From contig NZ_CAJXTC010000044.1 in NCBI RefSeq assembly GCF_913060805.1, positions 1 to 41,310 on the forward strand: a stretch of 41,310 bases of DNA, read 5' to 3'. Each line of letters starts with the position of its first letter. Within the stretch, counting starts at the first letter, position 1. This DNA is from an uncultured Draconibacterium sp. Its GTDB lineage: Bacteria > Bacteroidota > Bacteroidia > Bacteroidales > Prolixibacteraceae. The notes beneath the pieces were generated by a model. That model ran no database searches and was not told the origin of the DNA. It saw only the letters and a program-made list of their open reading frames with translations. The position numbers and the translations under genes were made by a program. This document shows positions 17,101 through 26,819 of the stretch, one piece after another.

Positions 17101-19851
17101 ATGAGTTTTTTTTTAAAACAAATATCAACGATTCTACTCCTTCTTTTCATTTCAGAATATGGATTCGCCAAAGATAAATACCTAATAGGTTTTTCTCAGT
17201 GTGCCCAACATGGAGATTGGCGACTAAATATGGAAGCTGAAATGGAGCGTGAAATAATGTTTCATGATGATTTATCCTTGATCATAAAACAGTCCTATGA
17301 CGATGCCAACCTACAGGTGCAACAGATTCACGAATTGGTTGAAATGGGTATCGACTTGTTAATTGTATCTCCCTATCAAATTGATCCCGTACAACCGGTT
17401 ATCGATGCGGTATTTAAAAAAGGTATACCGGTAGTATTGGTTGATAGAAGAATCAATTCAGATAATTATACGGCATACGTAGGTGGTGATAATTACATGA
17501 TTGGGAAAGTTGCTGCAAGTTACATCGCCAATAGGCTTAACAACAAGGGTAATATTGTAGAAATTATGGGAGGTTTAACTTCTTCACCAGCTATTGAGCG
17601 AACCCGCGGTTTTAATGAAACTCTGGAGAATTTTCCTCAACTTCAAAATATTATGAGGATTAATACAACTGAGACACTTGAAGTTGTGACTGACAGTTTA
17701 TCTGAGATCATCAAAAGAGACATCGATGTTGATGCAATCTTTGCATTCAATGATGATTATGCGGTAATGGCCAGGAATGTTATTAATCAATCGATAAACG
17801 AAGATCATATTTTAATAATTGGAATCGACGGATTACCTAATGCAGGAGGAGGAATAGAAATGGTTGAAAAAGGAATTCTCTCTGCCACTCTAATATACCC
17901 AACTGGAGGAAAAGAAGCGATTGAGATTGCGTCAAAAATTCTGCACAATGAGGTGTTCGAAAAAGAAAATCTACTAAGTACGACACTTGTAGACCGCTCA
18001 AATGTTGACATAATCAGGAAACAATTTGATAAAATCAACTCACTTCAAACCGATATTTCCAAATCTAAGGATATGCTACTGAACCTGGGTGAAAAGTTTA
18101 AGTTTCAACAGTTCATGTTATATCTAGTTACAGGCACTTTCGTGCTTGTTATCCTTTTAATGTTCTTGCTCGTTCGATCATTTTATAAATTAAAGGATGC
18201 TAACATTCATCTCAAAAAGCAAAAGAAAGAATTAAAAAAGCTATCAGATAAAGTAGAAAAGATTACGCAAGAAAAACTGAAGTTTTTTACAAATATTTCT
18301 CACGAATTCAGAACACCTCTCACTCTGATTGTCGGCCCTCTTGAGGATCTTTTAAAGACATCTGATTTACCGGATAATATTTATAAACGAGTTAGCCTGA
18401 TGCATAAGAACTCATTGAGGTTACTCCAGTTGATCAACCAGCTCATGGACTTCCGAAAAATAGAAAATTCAAAAATGAAACTTCAGGCAGGTCATTATGA
18501 TGTGGTTAAATTTCTTAGCGATATTCATGAATCATTTTTGTCGCTTGCCGAGAATAGACAGATTAATTTGATTTTCGACACCAATTTATCGCAACTTAAA
18601 GCCTGGTTTGATTGGGACAAACTAGACAAAGTTGTATTTAATCTTGTTTCCAATGCATTTAAATTTACACCAACAGGTGGCACTATTATAATTAAACTTC
18701 GAAAAGAACTACTCACTGTAAAATCTTTGTGGGAAGAACAACTGATAATTGAAGTCACGGATAACGGAAAAGGAATCTCACAAAAACATATCAATCATAT
18801 TTTTGACCGTTTTTATCAGGTTGACAAAACAGACAATTTGAAAGGGACAGGACTGGGACTGGCTTTATCAAAGGAATTTGTTGAGATGCACCGCGGTAGA
18901 ATAACTGTTGAGAGCATTGAAAGTAAAAAAACAACATTTATAGTAAAACTTCCATTGGGAGATGCACATTTAACCCAGGAAGAAAAAATAAAGGATGAAT
19001 GTCAAAAACCGTTGGTGCAAGATCTGCTGGGTTATAGTAATACCAACCAGAATGTGGACAATGATAAAGGGGCAACAATCAAAACACCGGACTCCATACC
19101 AAAACCAGTTGTTCTGCTTGTTGAAGATGACAATGACGTACGGTCATATGTGAAAGAATGTCTACAGGATACATACGACGTTTTTGAAGCCCAAAATGGA
19201 AAAATTGCCTTAAAAATGATTGAAGAAGAAGAACCAGATGTAATTGTGAGCGATATAATGATGCCAGAGATGGACGGTTTGGAATTAACCCATCAACTTA
19301 AAAATGATCTGAAAACCTGCCATATTCCAATCATCCTGTTAACGGCAAAGTCTTCACTTGAACAAAGGTTGGAGGGCCTTGAAGAAGGAGCGGATTCTTA
19401 TATTCCCAAACCTTTTAGCAAAGAGCATCTACAAATCAGGATTAGAAAATTGCTTGACCTGCGTAAAAAAATTCACGAACGTTACAAAAGCCAGTATATT
19501 ATTGAAGATGAACAAAATAATATTTCAAGATTGGATAAAAACTTTCTAGATAAAATTTCCAAGATAGTGAAGGATAATATTCAAAAAGAAGAGTTTACGG
19601 TAGAAGAGCTGAGTGATTTGGCAGGTCTATCAAGAGTACAAATGTACAGAAAAGTAAAAAAACTAACCGGAATGTCGGGAAGCGAATATGTCCGATTAGT
19701 GAAGCTGAAAGAATCCCTTGAACTGATTAAGACGAGCGGAAAAAGTATGGCAGAAATTGCTCATGAAGTTGGATTTTCATCTCCTTCCTACTTCGCACAG
19801 TGTTTTAAGAAACAATTTGGGATTTCTCCATCCGACTATGCAAAAAAATAG
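17101..19851 (+). CDS. hybrid two-component system protein with periplasmic sugar-binding domain (BT1754-like)
   Basis: Single-polypeptide sensor and regulator spanning the inner membrane, expected to sense fructose and activate the fructan genes. Domains of the 916 residues: signal peptide (1-23), periplasmic type I sugar-binding fold of the LacI/RbsB kind (about 26-315, GFSQCAQHGDWR, VVLVDRRINSDNYTAYVGGDN), membrane helix (about 339-362), HisKA with FFTNISHEFRTPLTL (phospho-His401), HATPase (Asn518 in NAFKFTP, then TDNGKGI and GTGLGL), receiver with VSDIMMPEMDG (phospho-acceptor Asp718) and AraC-type HTH (about 805-916). Most such proteins have a two-bladed-propeller sensor instead; the sugar-binding version is the one shown for BT1754, which binds fructose. 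It converges with the GH32 operon, ending 47 bases from its last stop. Confidence 0.93.
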   Translation: MSFFLKQISTILLLLFISEYGFAKDKYLIGFSQCAQHGDWRLNMEAEMEREIMFHDDLSLIIKQSYDDANLQVQQIHELVEMGIDLLIVSPYQIDPVQPVIDAVFKKGIPVVLVDRRINSDNYTAYVGGDNYMIGKVAASYIANRLNNKGNIVEIMGGLTSSPAIERTRGFNETLENFPQLQNIMRINTTETLEVVTDSLSEIIKRDIDVDAIFAFNDDYAVMARNVINQSINEDHILIIGIDGLPNAGGGIEMVEKGILSATLIYPTGGKEAIEIASKILHNEVFEKENLLSTTLVDRSNVDIIRKQFDKINSLQTDISKSKDMLLNLGEKFKFQQFMLYLVTGTFVLVILLMFLLVRSFYKLKDANIHLKKQKKELKKLSDKVEKITQEKLKFFTNISHEFRTPLTLIVGPLEDLLKTSDLPDNIYKRVSLMHKNSLRLLQLINQLMDFRKIENSKMKLQAGHYDVVKFLSDIHESFLSLAENRQINLIFDTNLSQLKAWFDWDKLDKVVFNLVSNAFKFTPTGGTIIIKLRKELLTVKSLWEEQLIIEVTDNGKGISQKHINHIFDRFYQVDKTDNLKGTGLGLALSKEFVEMHRGRITVESIESKKTTFIVKLPLGDAHLTQEEKIKDECQKPLVQDLLGYSNTNQNVDNDKGATIKTPDSIPKPVVLLVEDDNDVRSYVKECLQDTYDVFEAQNGKIALKMIEEEEPDVIVSDIMMPEMDGLELTHQLKNDLKTCHIPIILLTAKSSLEQRLEGLEEGADSYIPKPFSKEHLQIRIRKLLDLRKKIHERYKSQYIIEDEQNNISRLDKNFLDKISKIVKDNIQKEEFTVEELSDLAGLSRVQMYRKVKKLTGMSGSEYVRLVKLKESLELIKTSGKSMAEIAHEVGFSSPSYFAQCFKKQFGISPSDYAKK

Positions 19852-19870
19852 CCCGATGCATGCACCGGGC
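19851..19870. terminator. terminator hairpin between the convergent sensor and GH32 genes
   Basis: An almost perfect 20-base palindrome (GCCCG...CGGGC with TGCATGCA at its centre, one mismatched pair). On the minus strand it is followed by TATTTTTTTGC, so it should terminate the fructan operon coming from the right. On the plus strand the T-run is weak. It begins at the last base of the sensor stop codon. Confidence 0.65.
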
Positions 19871-19897
19871 CTTTGCCTACCAAACTTCAAACTATAC

Positions 19898-21466
19898 TTA
19901 CCAAACAGATTTTAAACTCCAAACTTCTGCTTCATAGAGCTTAACACTTCCATTTGTTGAGAACAATTCTATCTTATCGTATGATTCTTTTGGGAAAACA
20001 ATGTCGGTAAAAACTAACTTTCCTCCATCGACAAACACCTCCACAGAGGCTTTATCAACAAATAGATGAATGTTCATGGTTTCACCGGCTTTATAATCCG
20101 CTGTATGAAGTCCTGCAAAATTATCGGAGAATGAACAAATACCTCCTTCTGAACGATCAGTGTAAAATTTATTCTCAGTGTGGTAATATCCAATTTTAAA
20201 ATACTCACCTTTGTCATTTTTTAAAACAATACCAAACTCTTCGGGCGCATTATCCCCTGAATCCGGCTTTAAGTTAAAATTCAGTTTCATTTCGGAGCAC
20301 ATGAGTTCAATTTTTGGCATTTCAAGTTCAACCGAACTGGAAACAACTTGCTCTGACAGCTCAATTTTCTCACCGCGAATTTCTTTTAACTCATCTACAG
20401 GATTTGAAGCCAAAATATATTCGTCATTGTAAATTTCCAAAACCAACTCCCGCGGTATTGTATTTGCGCTGCGCCATTTTTCTGTTGGCACAACAGTAGC
20501 GTAACTCCAGTTACTCATCCAGCCGATAAATAGTCGACGTCCATCTTCTTTTGGGATATCGCTCCAGGTAACACCAGCGTAATTGTCCCTCCCGTAATCC
20601 AGCCATTTTGTGTCAGACTGTTCTGTAGTAAATGTATTGCCATCAAAGTCGCCCACAAAATATTGTGTTGCAGAACCACCATTTGGTCCACCAGGATTAA
20701 TACTAACCAAAAGTACCCATTGTTTTTCATCGCTTCCCTCAAGTTCCATCTCAAATAAGTCAGGACACTCCCATACGCCACCATGTGCACCTAAATCTAT
20801 TCCAAAATCACCTTCCTTTTGCCAATCGATTAAGTTAGGTGACGAATAAAATTCAATATGGTCTTTTACGGCCAGTGTCATAATCCATTCTTTGGATTCT
20901 TCGTACCACATCACCTTTGGGTCACGAAAATCGCGGATGCCAGGATTTTTTAAAACAGGCTCACCGTATTTTGTCCAGGTACGGCCTTTGTCGTTACTAT
21001 ATGCAATTCCTTGTGTTTGAAAATCTATTTTTCCCTCTTTCTCTAAAACAGGGTTGTGATAAGTGAAAATTGCAATCAATGGAGGTAGTCCATCTTCTCC
21101 CAAACCTGAAGTGTTTTCCCAATCAACTACGGCACTTCCTGAAAATATGTATCCATTCTCATCAGGTGCCAATGCAACCGGTAAATGTTTCCAGTGAATA
21201 AGATCAGTACTTACTGCGTGTCCCCAATGCATCGGTCCCCAAACCGTTGAATCCGGATAATACTGATAAAACAAATGATATTCGCCCTCATAATAAAACA
21301 TCCCATTGGGATCGTTCATCCATTTTTCTTCTGGTGTGAAATGAAATTGTGGACGATAGTTTTCAGAATAATAAGTGTTAGCTTCAATGATTACTTCTGG
21401 ATTATTTGTTTTGGTAGTGCAACCAAATATTAGCACTGCTGTAAAAAGAATTAGTATTGTCTTCAT
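19898..21466 (-). CDS. GH32 fructan hydrolase (exo-levanase/inulinase-like), lipoprotein
   Basis: Glycoside hydrolase family 32 enzyme that cleaves beta-fructosides. I start it at the ATG at 21466, giving 522 residues, because this places a clean lipoprotein signal (MKTILILFTA..IFGC, Cys16) at the N-terminus; an upstream TTG at 21499 only adds a charged tail. All classical motifs are intact: WMNDPNG (49-55, nucleophile Asp52), RDP (181-183, transition-state stabiliser) and ECPDL (acid/base Glu233). A C-terminal beta-sandwich follows the five-bladed propeller. No acidic cluster follows the lipid cysteine, so it probably faces the periplasm, where it would release fructose. Last gene of the operon. 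Confidence 0.93.
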   Translation of the reverse strand: MKTILILFTAVLIFGCTTKTNNPEVIIEANTYYSENYRPQFHFTPEEKWMNDPNGMFYYEGEYHLFYQYYPDSTVWGPMHWGHAVSTDLIHWKHLPVALAPDENGYIFSGSAVVDWENTSGLGEDGLPPLIAIFTYHNPVLEKEGKIDFQTQGIAYSNDKGRTWTKYGEPVLKNPGIRDFRDPKVMWYEESKEWIMTLAVKDHIEFYSSPNLIDWQKEGDFGIDLGAHGGVWECPDLFEMELEGSDEKQWVLLVSINPGGPNGGSATQYFVGDFDGNTFTTEQSDTKWLDYGRDNYAGVTWSDIPKEDGRRLFIGWMSNWSYATVVPTEKWRSANTIPRELVLEIYNDEYILASNPVDELKEIRGEKIELSEQVVSSSVELEMPKIELMCSEMKLNFNLKPDSGDNAPEEFGIVLKNDKGEYFKIGYYHTENKFYTDRSEGGICSFSDNFAGLHTADYKAGETMNIHLFVDKASVEVFVDGGKLVFTDIVFPKESYDKIELFSTNGSVKLYEAEVWSLKSVW

Positions 21467-21537
21467 TATATATTTCTTGAAATATTTATTCTCGTTCAAT
21501 TATCTATTTAAGTGGCAATTCGGTAAAAATTATTGAA

Positions 21538-23700
21538 TTATTTCAGTAAAAAGTCTGTTTGATTATTACTGCTTCTTAGTTCCCAGACTTTTAGTTCTTC
21601 AATTAGAACAGTTCCACCCTCTGCAAAAAACTCAACTTGATTGCTATTCTCATATTTTGGAAAAATACGGGTTGTAAAACCATCTTTTCCATTAATGAAT
21701 CCTTCTACTACTGAGCCATCAATAAAAAGTTGAATCTCTATCTCTTCATCTGAGTTAATTTCATATTGCCCTTTTTCAATTTTCTTTTCAACCAACTCGT
21801 TTTGGCTTGATCTCGTTAGATCAACAACCATTTCGTCGGTTTTAAGGTCGAAGTATATTCGGGTTTCTTCCCCGTTTTCTTTGTTTTTACCAATGTTGAA
21901 TCCGAACTTTTCACAGTCTTTCGAAATCACTTTGGCCATAATTTCCAATTGCTGTTTACCGTTAGAAAGAAGCAGCTTTTCACCCGCTTTGATTTCCTTT
22001 TCAGCAATGCTTTCTTCATTAGTACGAAGAGCTTTCAGTGCCGGATGTGGCTGCTGATAGATGTACCCATCAACCAGGTCCCACGTGCGCGGCATGCTGT
22101 AAAGGTGGGTCCAGCCTTGCTGCATCTGCATTTCTGCCGGAATCAAATCAGGTATAATTGCAATAGCTGTTGTTTGTCCATTTTCGTCAAAACTTACGGA
22201 TGGAGATAACATTCGATTGATTACTTCCAGACGCTTCGGTATTTTATGGTCGGGAATAAATTTTTCATCTACAAAATCACCAGTCCAATAAACAGTAACT
22301 GCAGGTTTTCCGTCATGAGGAGTTGGATTCACCAAAAGGATGTATTTTCCATTTATTTTCCAAAACACAGGCATTTCCCAAAATATACCGGTATCATCAA
22401 CGGAGCGATTTCCTTTAAATAACGGGTGCAAATATTCCCAGGTCTTCATATCAGATGATTTGTAGAGCAACACGGTACCTTTCTCTTCCTCACCTTCAAC
22501 CAACCCAAAACCAACTATCATGTACCAGTTGCCCCCCTCTTTCCATAAATAGGGATCGCGAAAGTCGATTCGTGAAAAGTTTTCGGGAGGTCCCTGAACA
22601 AGAGGGTTATTCTTATATTTCTCCCAGACAATTAAACTTTCATCTTTAGGAGTTGCCAAGCACATTCCGAATTCTTTACCATCACCTCCGGTATACATTA
22701 TTGCTGGCTTGCCATTATCATCTATAACTACATGCCCCGACCAGATTCCGTATTGGTCATAACCTTTTTCGGGAGTTAATACCGGACGGTGTTCGGTCCA
22801 CTGAACCAAATCCGAACTACTATAATGTCCCCAGTTTATTCTTCCCAAATAGACATTCGTACCGTTCTTTTGATTGAAAATGTGATATTTTCCGTTGTAA
22901 TAAATTAACCCGTGTGTTTCGTTTGTCCAGTTCGCTGCCGGCAAAACATGGTATTTCGGACGATTAAAATCACTTTCAAAACGATTTGAGGGTATAGATA
23001 AATCTGGTTTATGTTGAGCGAATTCCTTAATTTCTTGTCTATCAAAATCGTTTTCTGTTAATGGCTTGAACCAAACTTTTACTTCATCAATTATCCCGTT
23101 AATATAGTTAATCGGGAAAATATGAATTTTGCTTTCACGTGAATCACGTCCAATAAATAAAGACGAATATACCATTTGAGAAGCGGTAACCGGGGTGCTA
23201 AGAATAGGTTCACCATTTACAAATAGAGCAGCTTTGCTTTCGGAAATACCAAGTGCCAGGTTGAACCATTCAAATTTCTGAAGTTGCACACTTGTCGGAT
23301 ACCATTCTGTTTTTCCAGCAACACAAACCGAGAGCATTAATTCTCCAAATTGATTGATATTAGCAGCTATCCAATTGTTGGCATCTTGTTGAAATGAGAA
23401 AAATCCAGCGGTATCCGTCGGGTAAGTTTCCAGCGCAAACCAGGCTTCTACTGAGATATTTGATACGTTCTCAGGAAGTTTTGTTTGTAAAAACGTGGAA
23501 TATCCATCCGTTCGCAAACCATTTCCCAAAATTCCAGGCACTAATTCAAGGTTTTCTTTCAAAGATTGAACCGCCTTTAAAGTTTCGTTCTTCGTATCCT
23601 CTTCAAATGACCAATTGACGTTGTACTTTTGCCGTTTGGTGCAAGCAATTAAAAAGGAGAAAGTAAATACAATTAATATTGGTATGTATTTCAGTTTCAT
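21538..23700 (-). CDS. LamG-like/GH32 fusion lipoprotein with altered nucleophile motif (1)
   Basis: GH32-type enzyme or binding protein. The 720 residues comprise a lipoprotein signal (IACT, Cys20), a LamG/concanavalin-like jelly roll (about 28-215) and a GH32 propeller plus sandwich (about 245-715). The WMNDPNG block is WTNETHG (258-264), with Glu261 at the place of the nucleophile Asp. The stabiliser FRDP (380-383) and an acid/base-type FWEMP (Glu442) are kept. The change is shared with the LamG-GH32 at 31620-33821, so it is not a sequencing error. Cysteine is followed by TKRQ, so periplasmic location is likelier. It lies downstream of a terminator-like hairpin and upstream of the classical GH32. 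Confidence 0.85.
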   Translation of the reverse strand: MKLKYIPILIVFTFSFLIACTKRQKYNVNWSFEEDTKNETLKAVQSLKENLELVPGILGNGLRTDGYSTFLQTKLPENVSNISVEAWFALETYPTDTAGFFSFQQDANNWIAANINQFGELMLSVCVAGKTEWYPTSVQLQKFEWFNLALGISESKAALFVNGEPILSTPVTASQMVYSSLFIGRDSRESKIHIFPINYINGIIDEVKVWFKPLTENDFDRQEIKEFAQHKPDLSIPSNRFESDFNRPKYHVLPAANWTNETHGLIYYNGKYHIFNQKNGTNVYLGRINWGHYSSSDLVQWTEHRPVLTPEKGYDQYGIWSGHVVIDDNGKPAIMYTGGDGKEFGMCLATPKDESLIVWEKYKNNPLVQGPPENFSRIDFRDPYLWKEGGNWYMIVGFGLVEGEEEKGTVLLYKSSDMKTWEYLHPLFKGNRSVDDTGIFWEMPVFWKINGKYILLVNPTPHDGKPAVTVYWTGDFVDEKFIPDHKIPKRLEVINRMLSPSVSFDENGQTTAIAIIPDLIPAEMQMQQGWTHLYSMPRTWDLVDGYIYQQPHPALKALRTNEESIAEKEIKAGEKLLLSNGKQQLEIMAKVISKDCEKFGFNIGKNKENGEETRIYFDLKTDEMVVDLTRSSQNELVEKKIEKGQYEINSDEEIEIQLFIDGSVVEGFINGKDGFTTRIFPKYENSNQVEFFAEGGTVLIEELKVWELRSSNNQTDFLLK

Positions 23701-23741
23701 TTTACCAGATTTGAGTTGGAAATGTTGTTAAAAATTGTAGG

Positions 23742-23785
23742 CATAAAAAGAGGCTGCCTAAATAAACTGCTTAAACAGCCTCTTT
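23742..23785 (-). terminator. intrinsic terminator or attenuator inside the fructan operon
   Basis: On the minus strand AAAGAGGCTG (23785-23776) pairs exactly with CAGCCTCTTT (23756-23747) across a 19-base loop and runs into a T-tract (CTTTTTATG). It sits in the 111-base gap between the second glycan-binding lipoprotein gene and the LamG-GH32. It would end or thin out transcription, so the two terminal GH32 genes may be made at a lower level or from their own promoter. Confidence 0.7.
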
Positions 23786-23811
23786 ATGTTTCAATTCAGA
23801 TAAAATGAATT

Positions 23812-24918
23812 TTATTTGTTCAATAAATAATCAATACTATTCTTATATATCTTATGCACATTGCTTAAATACGGATTGTCGCGGCCATCGTTCATATTCC
23901 ATTCCATACCACCAATTCCAATTGTAATGATATAACCTTCGAACCTATCAAATGGGTTCCAGACAATAATACCTGCAAAACCCTGTCCGCCAACAGCCCA
24001 ATCCCATGCAGCAATCGGTTCGGCGCCATAAAGCGAATTAAAGGTGGTATATGGCGCGTTGGTAATAGAGCCTAAATTCCACAAAGCATTATGGTCTTCT
24101 TTATATCCAGCGTCGATTACGTAAGCCATATTTGGCGCATAGAAGTCTAAACCAGCAGAAATAATATTAGCGACCTCAGAACCGGAAAAACCAACTCCCC
24201 AAGTATCCGGATTATTGCCTCCTTCTCCTGTTCCAATTATATTTCTTAAACCGGAATTGTCACGTCCTAACTCTTCAACAAGGCCTGTCCCCAACAATCC
24301 GGCTACAATTTTACCACCTTGTACATAAAACTTAGAAAGCACATTCAGTTTTTCTAATAAGGCTGCCGGTTGGTCTGAAGTTCCTACATTGTCGTAAACA
24401 TATACTATAACATTAACTCCATCCAGTGCTTCATCCGATAATTCATCGAAAGAAATGTAAATAAAGTCAGTTCCATAAGTTGCTTCTGTCCACTGGGCTG
24501 CAGCTTTCACATCATCATCGGCTATTTCTGCAATAGTTGTACCGTCACCCAAAAAAGCTACTTTCGAGGGCAGCAACGTTGCATGAACCATATAGGTTCT
24601 TTCTGAAAACCCGTTACTTACAACAACCTGAGTAGGACTATTTAAATCAAGACTTGAGCCGCTTGTGGGTGTTACAGTGACTCCATCGGGCACAGTTGCC
24701 TCAAATACCACAGAACTTAAATCGGTACCACCTGCCAAACTGATATTTATGGTGCCGGACAAATGGTCAATTTCAGCACTTTTACTATTGATTGTAACAT
24801 CTTCAACTATATCGAGAACCGATGGGCCATCCATATAGTTTTCCCTCTCGTTGCAGGATTGCAACCCTAGTAACAGGGTTACAATCGCTACTATATTTAT
24901 ATAGACTATTCTCTTCAT
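23812..24918 (-). CDS. surface glycan-binding lipoprotein, DUF5018/DUF4960 type (short form)
   Basis: Probable fructan-binding protein in the position of BT1761 of the levan locus. The 368 residues hold a lipobox ending QSC (Cys22), one immunoglobulin-like DUF5018-type repeat (about 35-116, ending with SERTYMVHATL) and a DUF4960-like C-terminal domain (about 117-368, KVAFLGDGTTIAEIADDDVKAA at its start). It is a tandem paralogue of the 610-residue protein encoded 11 bases upstream, which has three of the N-terminal repeats. Family assignment is from recalled sequence features, so moderate certainty. Confidence 0.75.
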   Translation of the reverse strand: MKRIVYINIVAIVTLLLGLQSCNERENYMDGPSVLDIVEDVTINSKSAEIDHLSGTINISLAGGTDLSSVVFEATVPDGVTVTPTSGSSLDLNSPTQVVVSNGFSERTYMVHATLLPSKVAFLGDGTTIAEIADDDVKAAAQWTEATYGTDFIYISFDELSDEALDGVNVIVYVYDNVGTSDQPAALLEKLNVLSKFYVQGGKIVAGLLGTGLVEELGRDNSGLRNIIGTGEGGNNPDTWGVGFSGSEVANIISAGLDFYAPNMAYVIDAGYKEDHNALWNLGSITNAPYTTFNSLYGAEPIAAWDWAVGGQGFAGIIVWNPFDRFEGYIITIGIGGMEWNMNDGRDNPYLSNVHKIYKNSIDYLLNK

Positions 24919-24929
24919 TTTATTGAACT

Positions 24930-26762
24930 TTAATTATTTAAATAATCAATAATGTTCGAAGTAAGCATCTCAATATTGCCTTGATAATCATTAGGTCTTC
25001 CGTCATTTGAGCCAAACTCGTAACCAATAATTGTATTTTCAAGTGTAATTACCTTGCCCGCGAAATCTGTTGAGATGTTCGAGTCGAAGTTTGGTTCAAC
25101 TGCTCCGTTTGTGGGTAGAAACTCTACTGCACCGTAGCCAAAACCATCTCCAATCCAACGTAGTGTTCCCAATTTAACGGCATTAACAGATTGTTCAAAC
25201 ACTAAAGCCGCATCTTGTCCACAACATCCGGGAGTTAAAATACCATCCATGTGCTGCCACCAAATTAATCTTGCTTCCCGGGTACCGGCATTGTTTAGAT
25301 AAAGTTCTCCATCCCCTTCAAATGTCAATCCATTAAATATCGGATGTCCCCTTCTATCGCCTGAATTGTTAGCATCTCTTACACCTAATCCCCAAATATC
25401 ATCTACCGGTTTGTCGTAATCTACGCAACCACCAGCATCGGCACAGCCAAACTCGGTATATCTGTAATTTCCTAAACCTCTATCGGCATTATAATCTGCC
25501 GGCATACGACCTAAAACATGAATAAATGATGTTGGGTCACCAGCAAGGAATAAGTTTCCACCACCTTTTACCCAACTTGTTAAAGCACCTGCCTGAGCCG
25601 CTCCTGGCTGCAATTCTGCTGGCAATAATGTCATCACATTATCTGAAGTAGCAAAATACTGTGTCCCATTTGTAAGCGGAGTCAGGTAATATAACATGGC
25701 AACATTCGTATTCGCCAAGGCCTCTTCTGTTATGTTGGCAATTTTAATGTATGCAAAGTCATCCGGATATTGAGCTTTCAAATATTCTGCTGCTGCTTTT
25801 GCATCGTCATCTTCAAGGGTATTTATACAATCAGCTTCTCCTAAAAAGACCACTTTGTTGGTAGATTCCTGCGATGATATTGTAACTTGGTATTCTGTGG
25901 TTAAACCTTCTAAATTTGTAACAATATAAGTTACCGGCCCCTGACTAAAATCCTGAGCCTCACCTGAAGTTGGAGATACTGTTAATTCATCGTTTAATGT
26001 AATTACAGGCGAAACAGAAGACAAATCTGATCCGGCAGGTAGAATAATGTTAATTGTCGATGCATCATTATCAATAACTCCTGTTACTGCACAAACATCT
26101 TCAGATGTAGCAAAAACATCAATTACAGGAGCTGCCAGTTGTGTTACAGTAACAATATATGATTTCCCGGTAAATCCGTCGTCAGATAAAACGGTATATT
26201 TAACAGGGGCTGTAAAATCATTTATTACTCCAGATTGTGGAGACGCAGTAGTCCCTCCAGGTATAGTATACTGAGGTGTTAATGCTTTAATATCTTCCTC
26301 ACTTCCAATCGTAACGTCAATTGTCCCATTTACCTGGTCAATTACACCTACATTTTCACCAATGGCAAAAGTCATAATCATCGGATCTCCATAGGCAGCG
26401 ATGGTAACTGTATATTCTCTGCTCACCTCGTTATTGGTAACTGTGAAAATTACCGGGCCGGAAGAAAAATCAAGTGTACTTCCTGATTCAGGTTCTATTG
26501 TTGCTCCTTCTGGAAGTGTCATATCAACGGAAACAGAACTGACATCTGCGCCAGCAGGTAAAATTAAATTTACCACACCATTAGTATGATCAATAGTTGC
26601 CTTTTGTCCATTAGCAGAGAAAGACCTCATAATCGAATGAGTATAGTCAGGCACCATATCTTCAAATTTAATGTCATCTTCACAGTTTGTGAATAAGGCT
26701 AAAGTGATTCCGAAAAAAAGAACAGGAATCCATCTGTATATATTTTTAATTGAATTTTTCAT
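24930..26762 (-). CDS. surface glycan-binding lipoprotein, triple DUF5018 plus DUF4960 type (long form)
   Basis: Probable fructan-binding protein projecting from the cell surface. Lipobox ends FTNC (Cys27) and is followed by EDDIKFED, an acidic run that fits surface export. Three immunoglobulin-like repeats follow (about 43-125, 126-210, 211-299), each with an I..(V/S)..(N)G.I.(V/I)..P.G.D...(L/V) pattern and a closing (E/S)Y.VT(I/V). The C-terminal domain (about 303-610) begins KVVFLGEADCINTLEDDDAKAAAEYL and is related to that of the next gene. The repeats probably act as a spacer arm. It follows SusD by 57 bases. Confidence 0.75.
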   Translation of the reverse strand: MKNSIKNIYRWIPVLFFGITLALFTNCEDDIKFEDMVPDYTHSIMRSFSANGQKATIDHTNGVVNLILPAGADVSSVSVDMTLPEGATIEPESGSTLDFSSGPVIFTVTNNEVSREYTVTIAAYGDPMIMTFAIGENVGVIDQVNGTIDVTIGSEEDIKALTPQYTIPGGTTASPQSGVINDFTAPVKYTVLSDDGFTGKSYIVTVTQLAAPVIDVFATSEDVCAVTGVIDNDASTINIILPAGSDLSSVSPVITLNDELTVSPTSGEAQDFSQGPVTYIVTNLEGLTTEYQVTISSQESTNKVVFLGEADCINTLEDDDAKAAAEYLKAQYPDDFAYIKIANITEEALANTNVAMLYYLTPLTNGTQYFATSDNVMTLLPAELQPGAAQAGALTSWVKGGGNLFLAGDPTSFIHVLGRMPADYNADRGLGNYRYTEFGCADAGGCVDYDKPVDDIWGLGVRDANNSGDRRGHPIFNGLTFEGDGELYLNNAGTREARLIWWQHMDGILTPGCCGQDAALVFEQSVNAVKLGTLRWIGDGFGYGAVEFLPTNGAVEPNFDSNISTDFAGKVITLENTIIGYEFGSNDGRPNDYQGNIEMLTSNIIDYLNN

Positions 26763-26819
26763 TTTATCGTTTCTTTTTAATATTCATAAATAGGTTAATT
26801 ATTTTGTCTAATTCATGGA

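Noticed and set aside
21467-21499. TTG start of the classical GH32
   Set aside because: It only adds 11 polar residues ahead of a good ATG-initiated lipoprotein signal.
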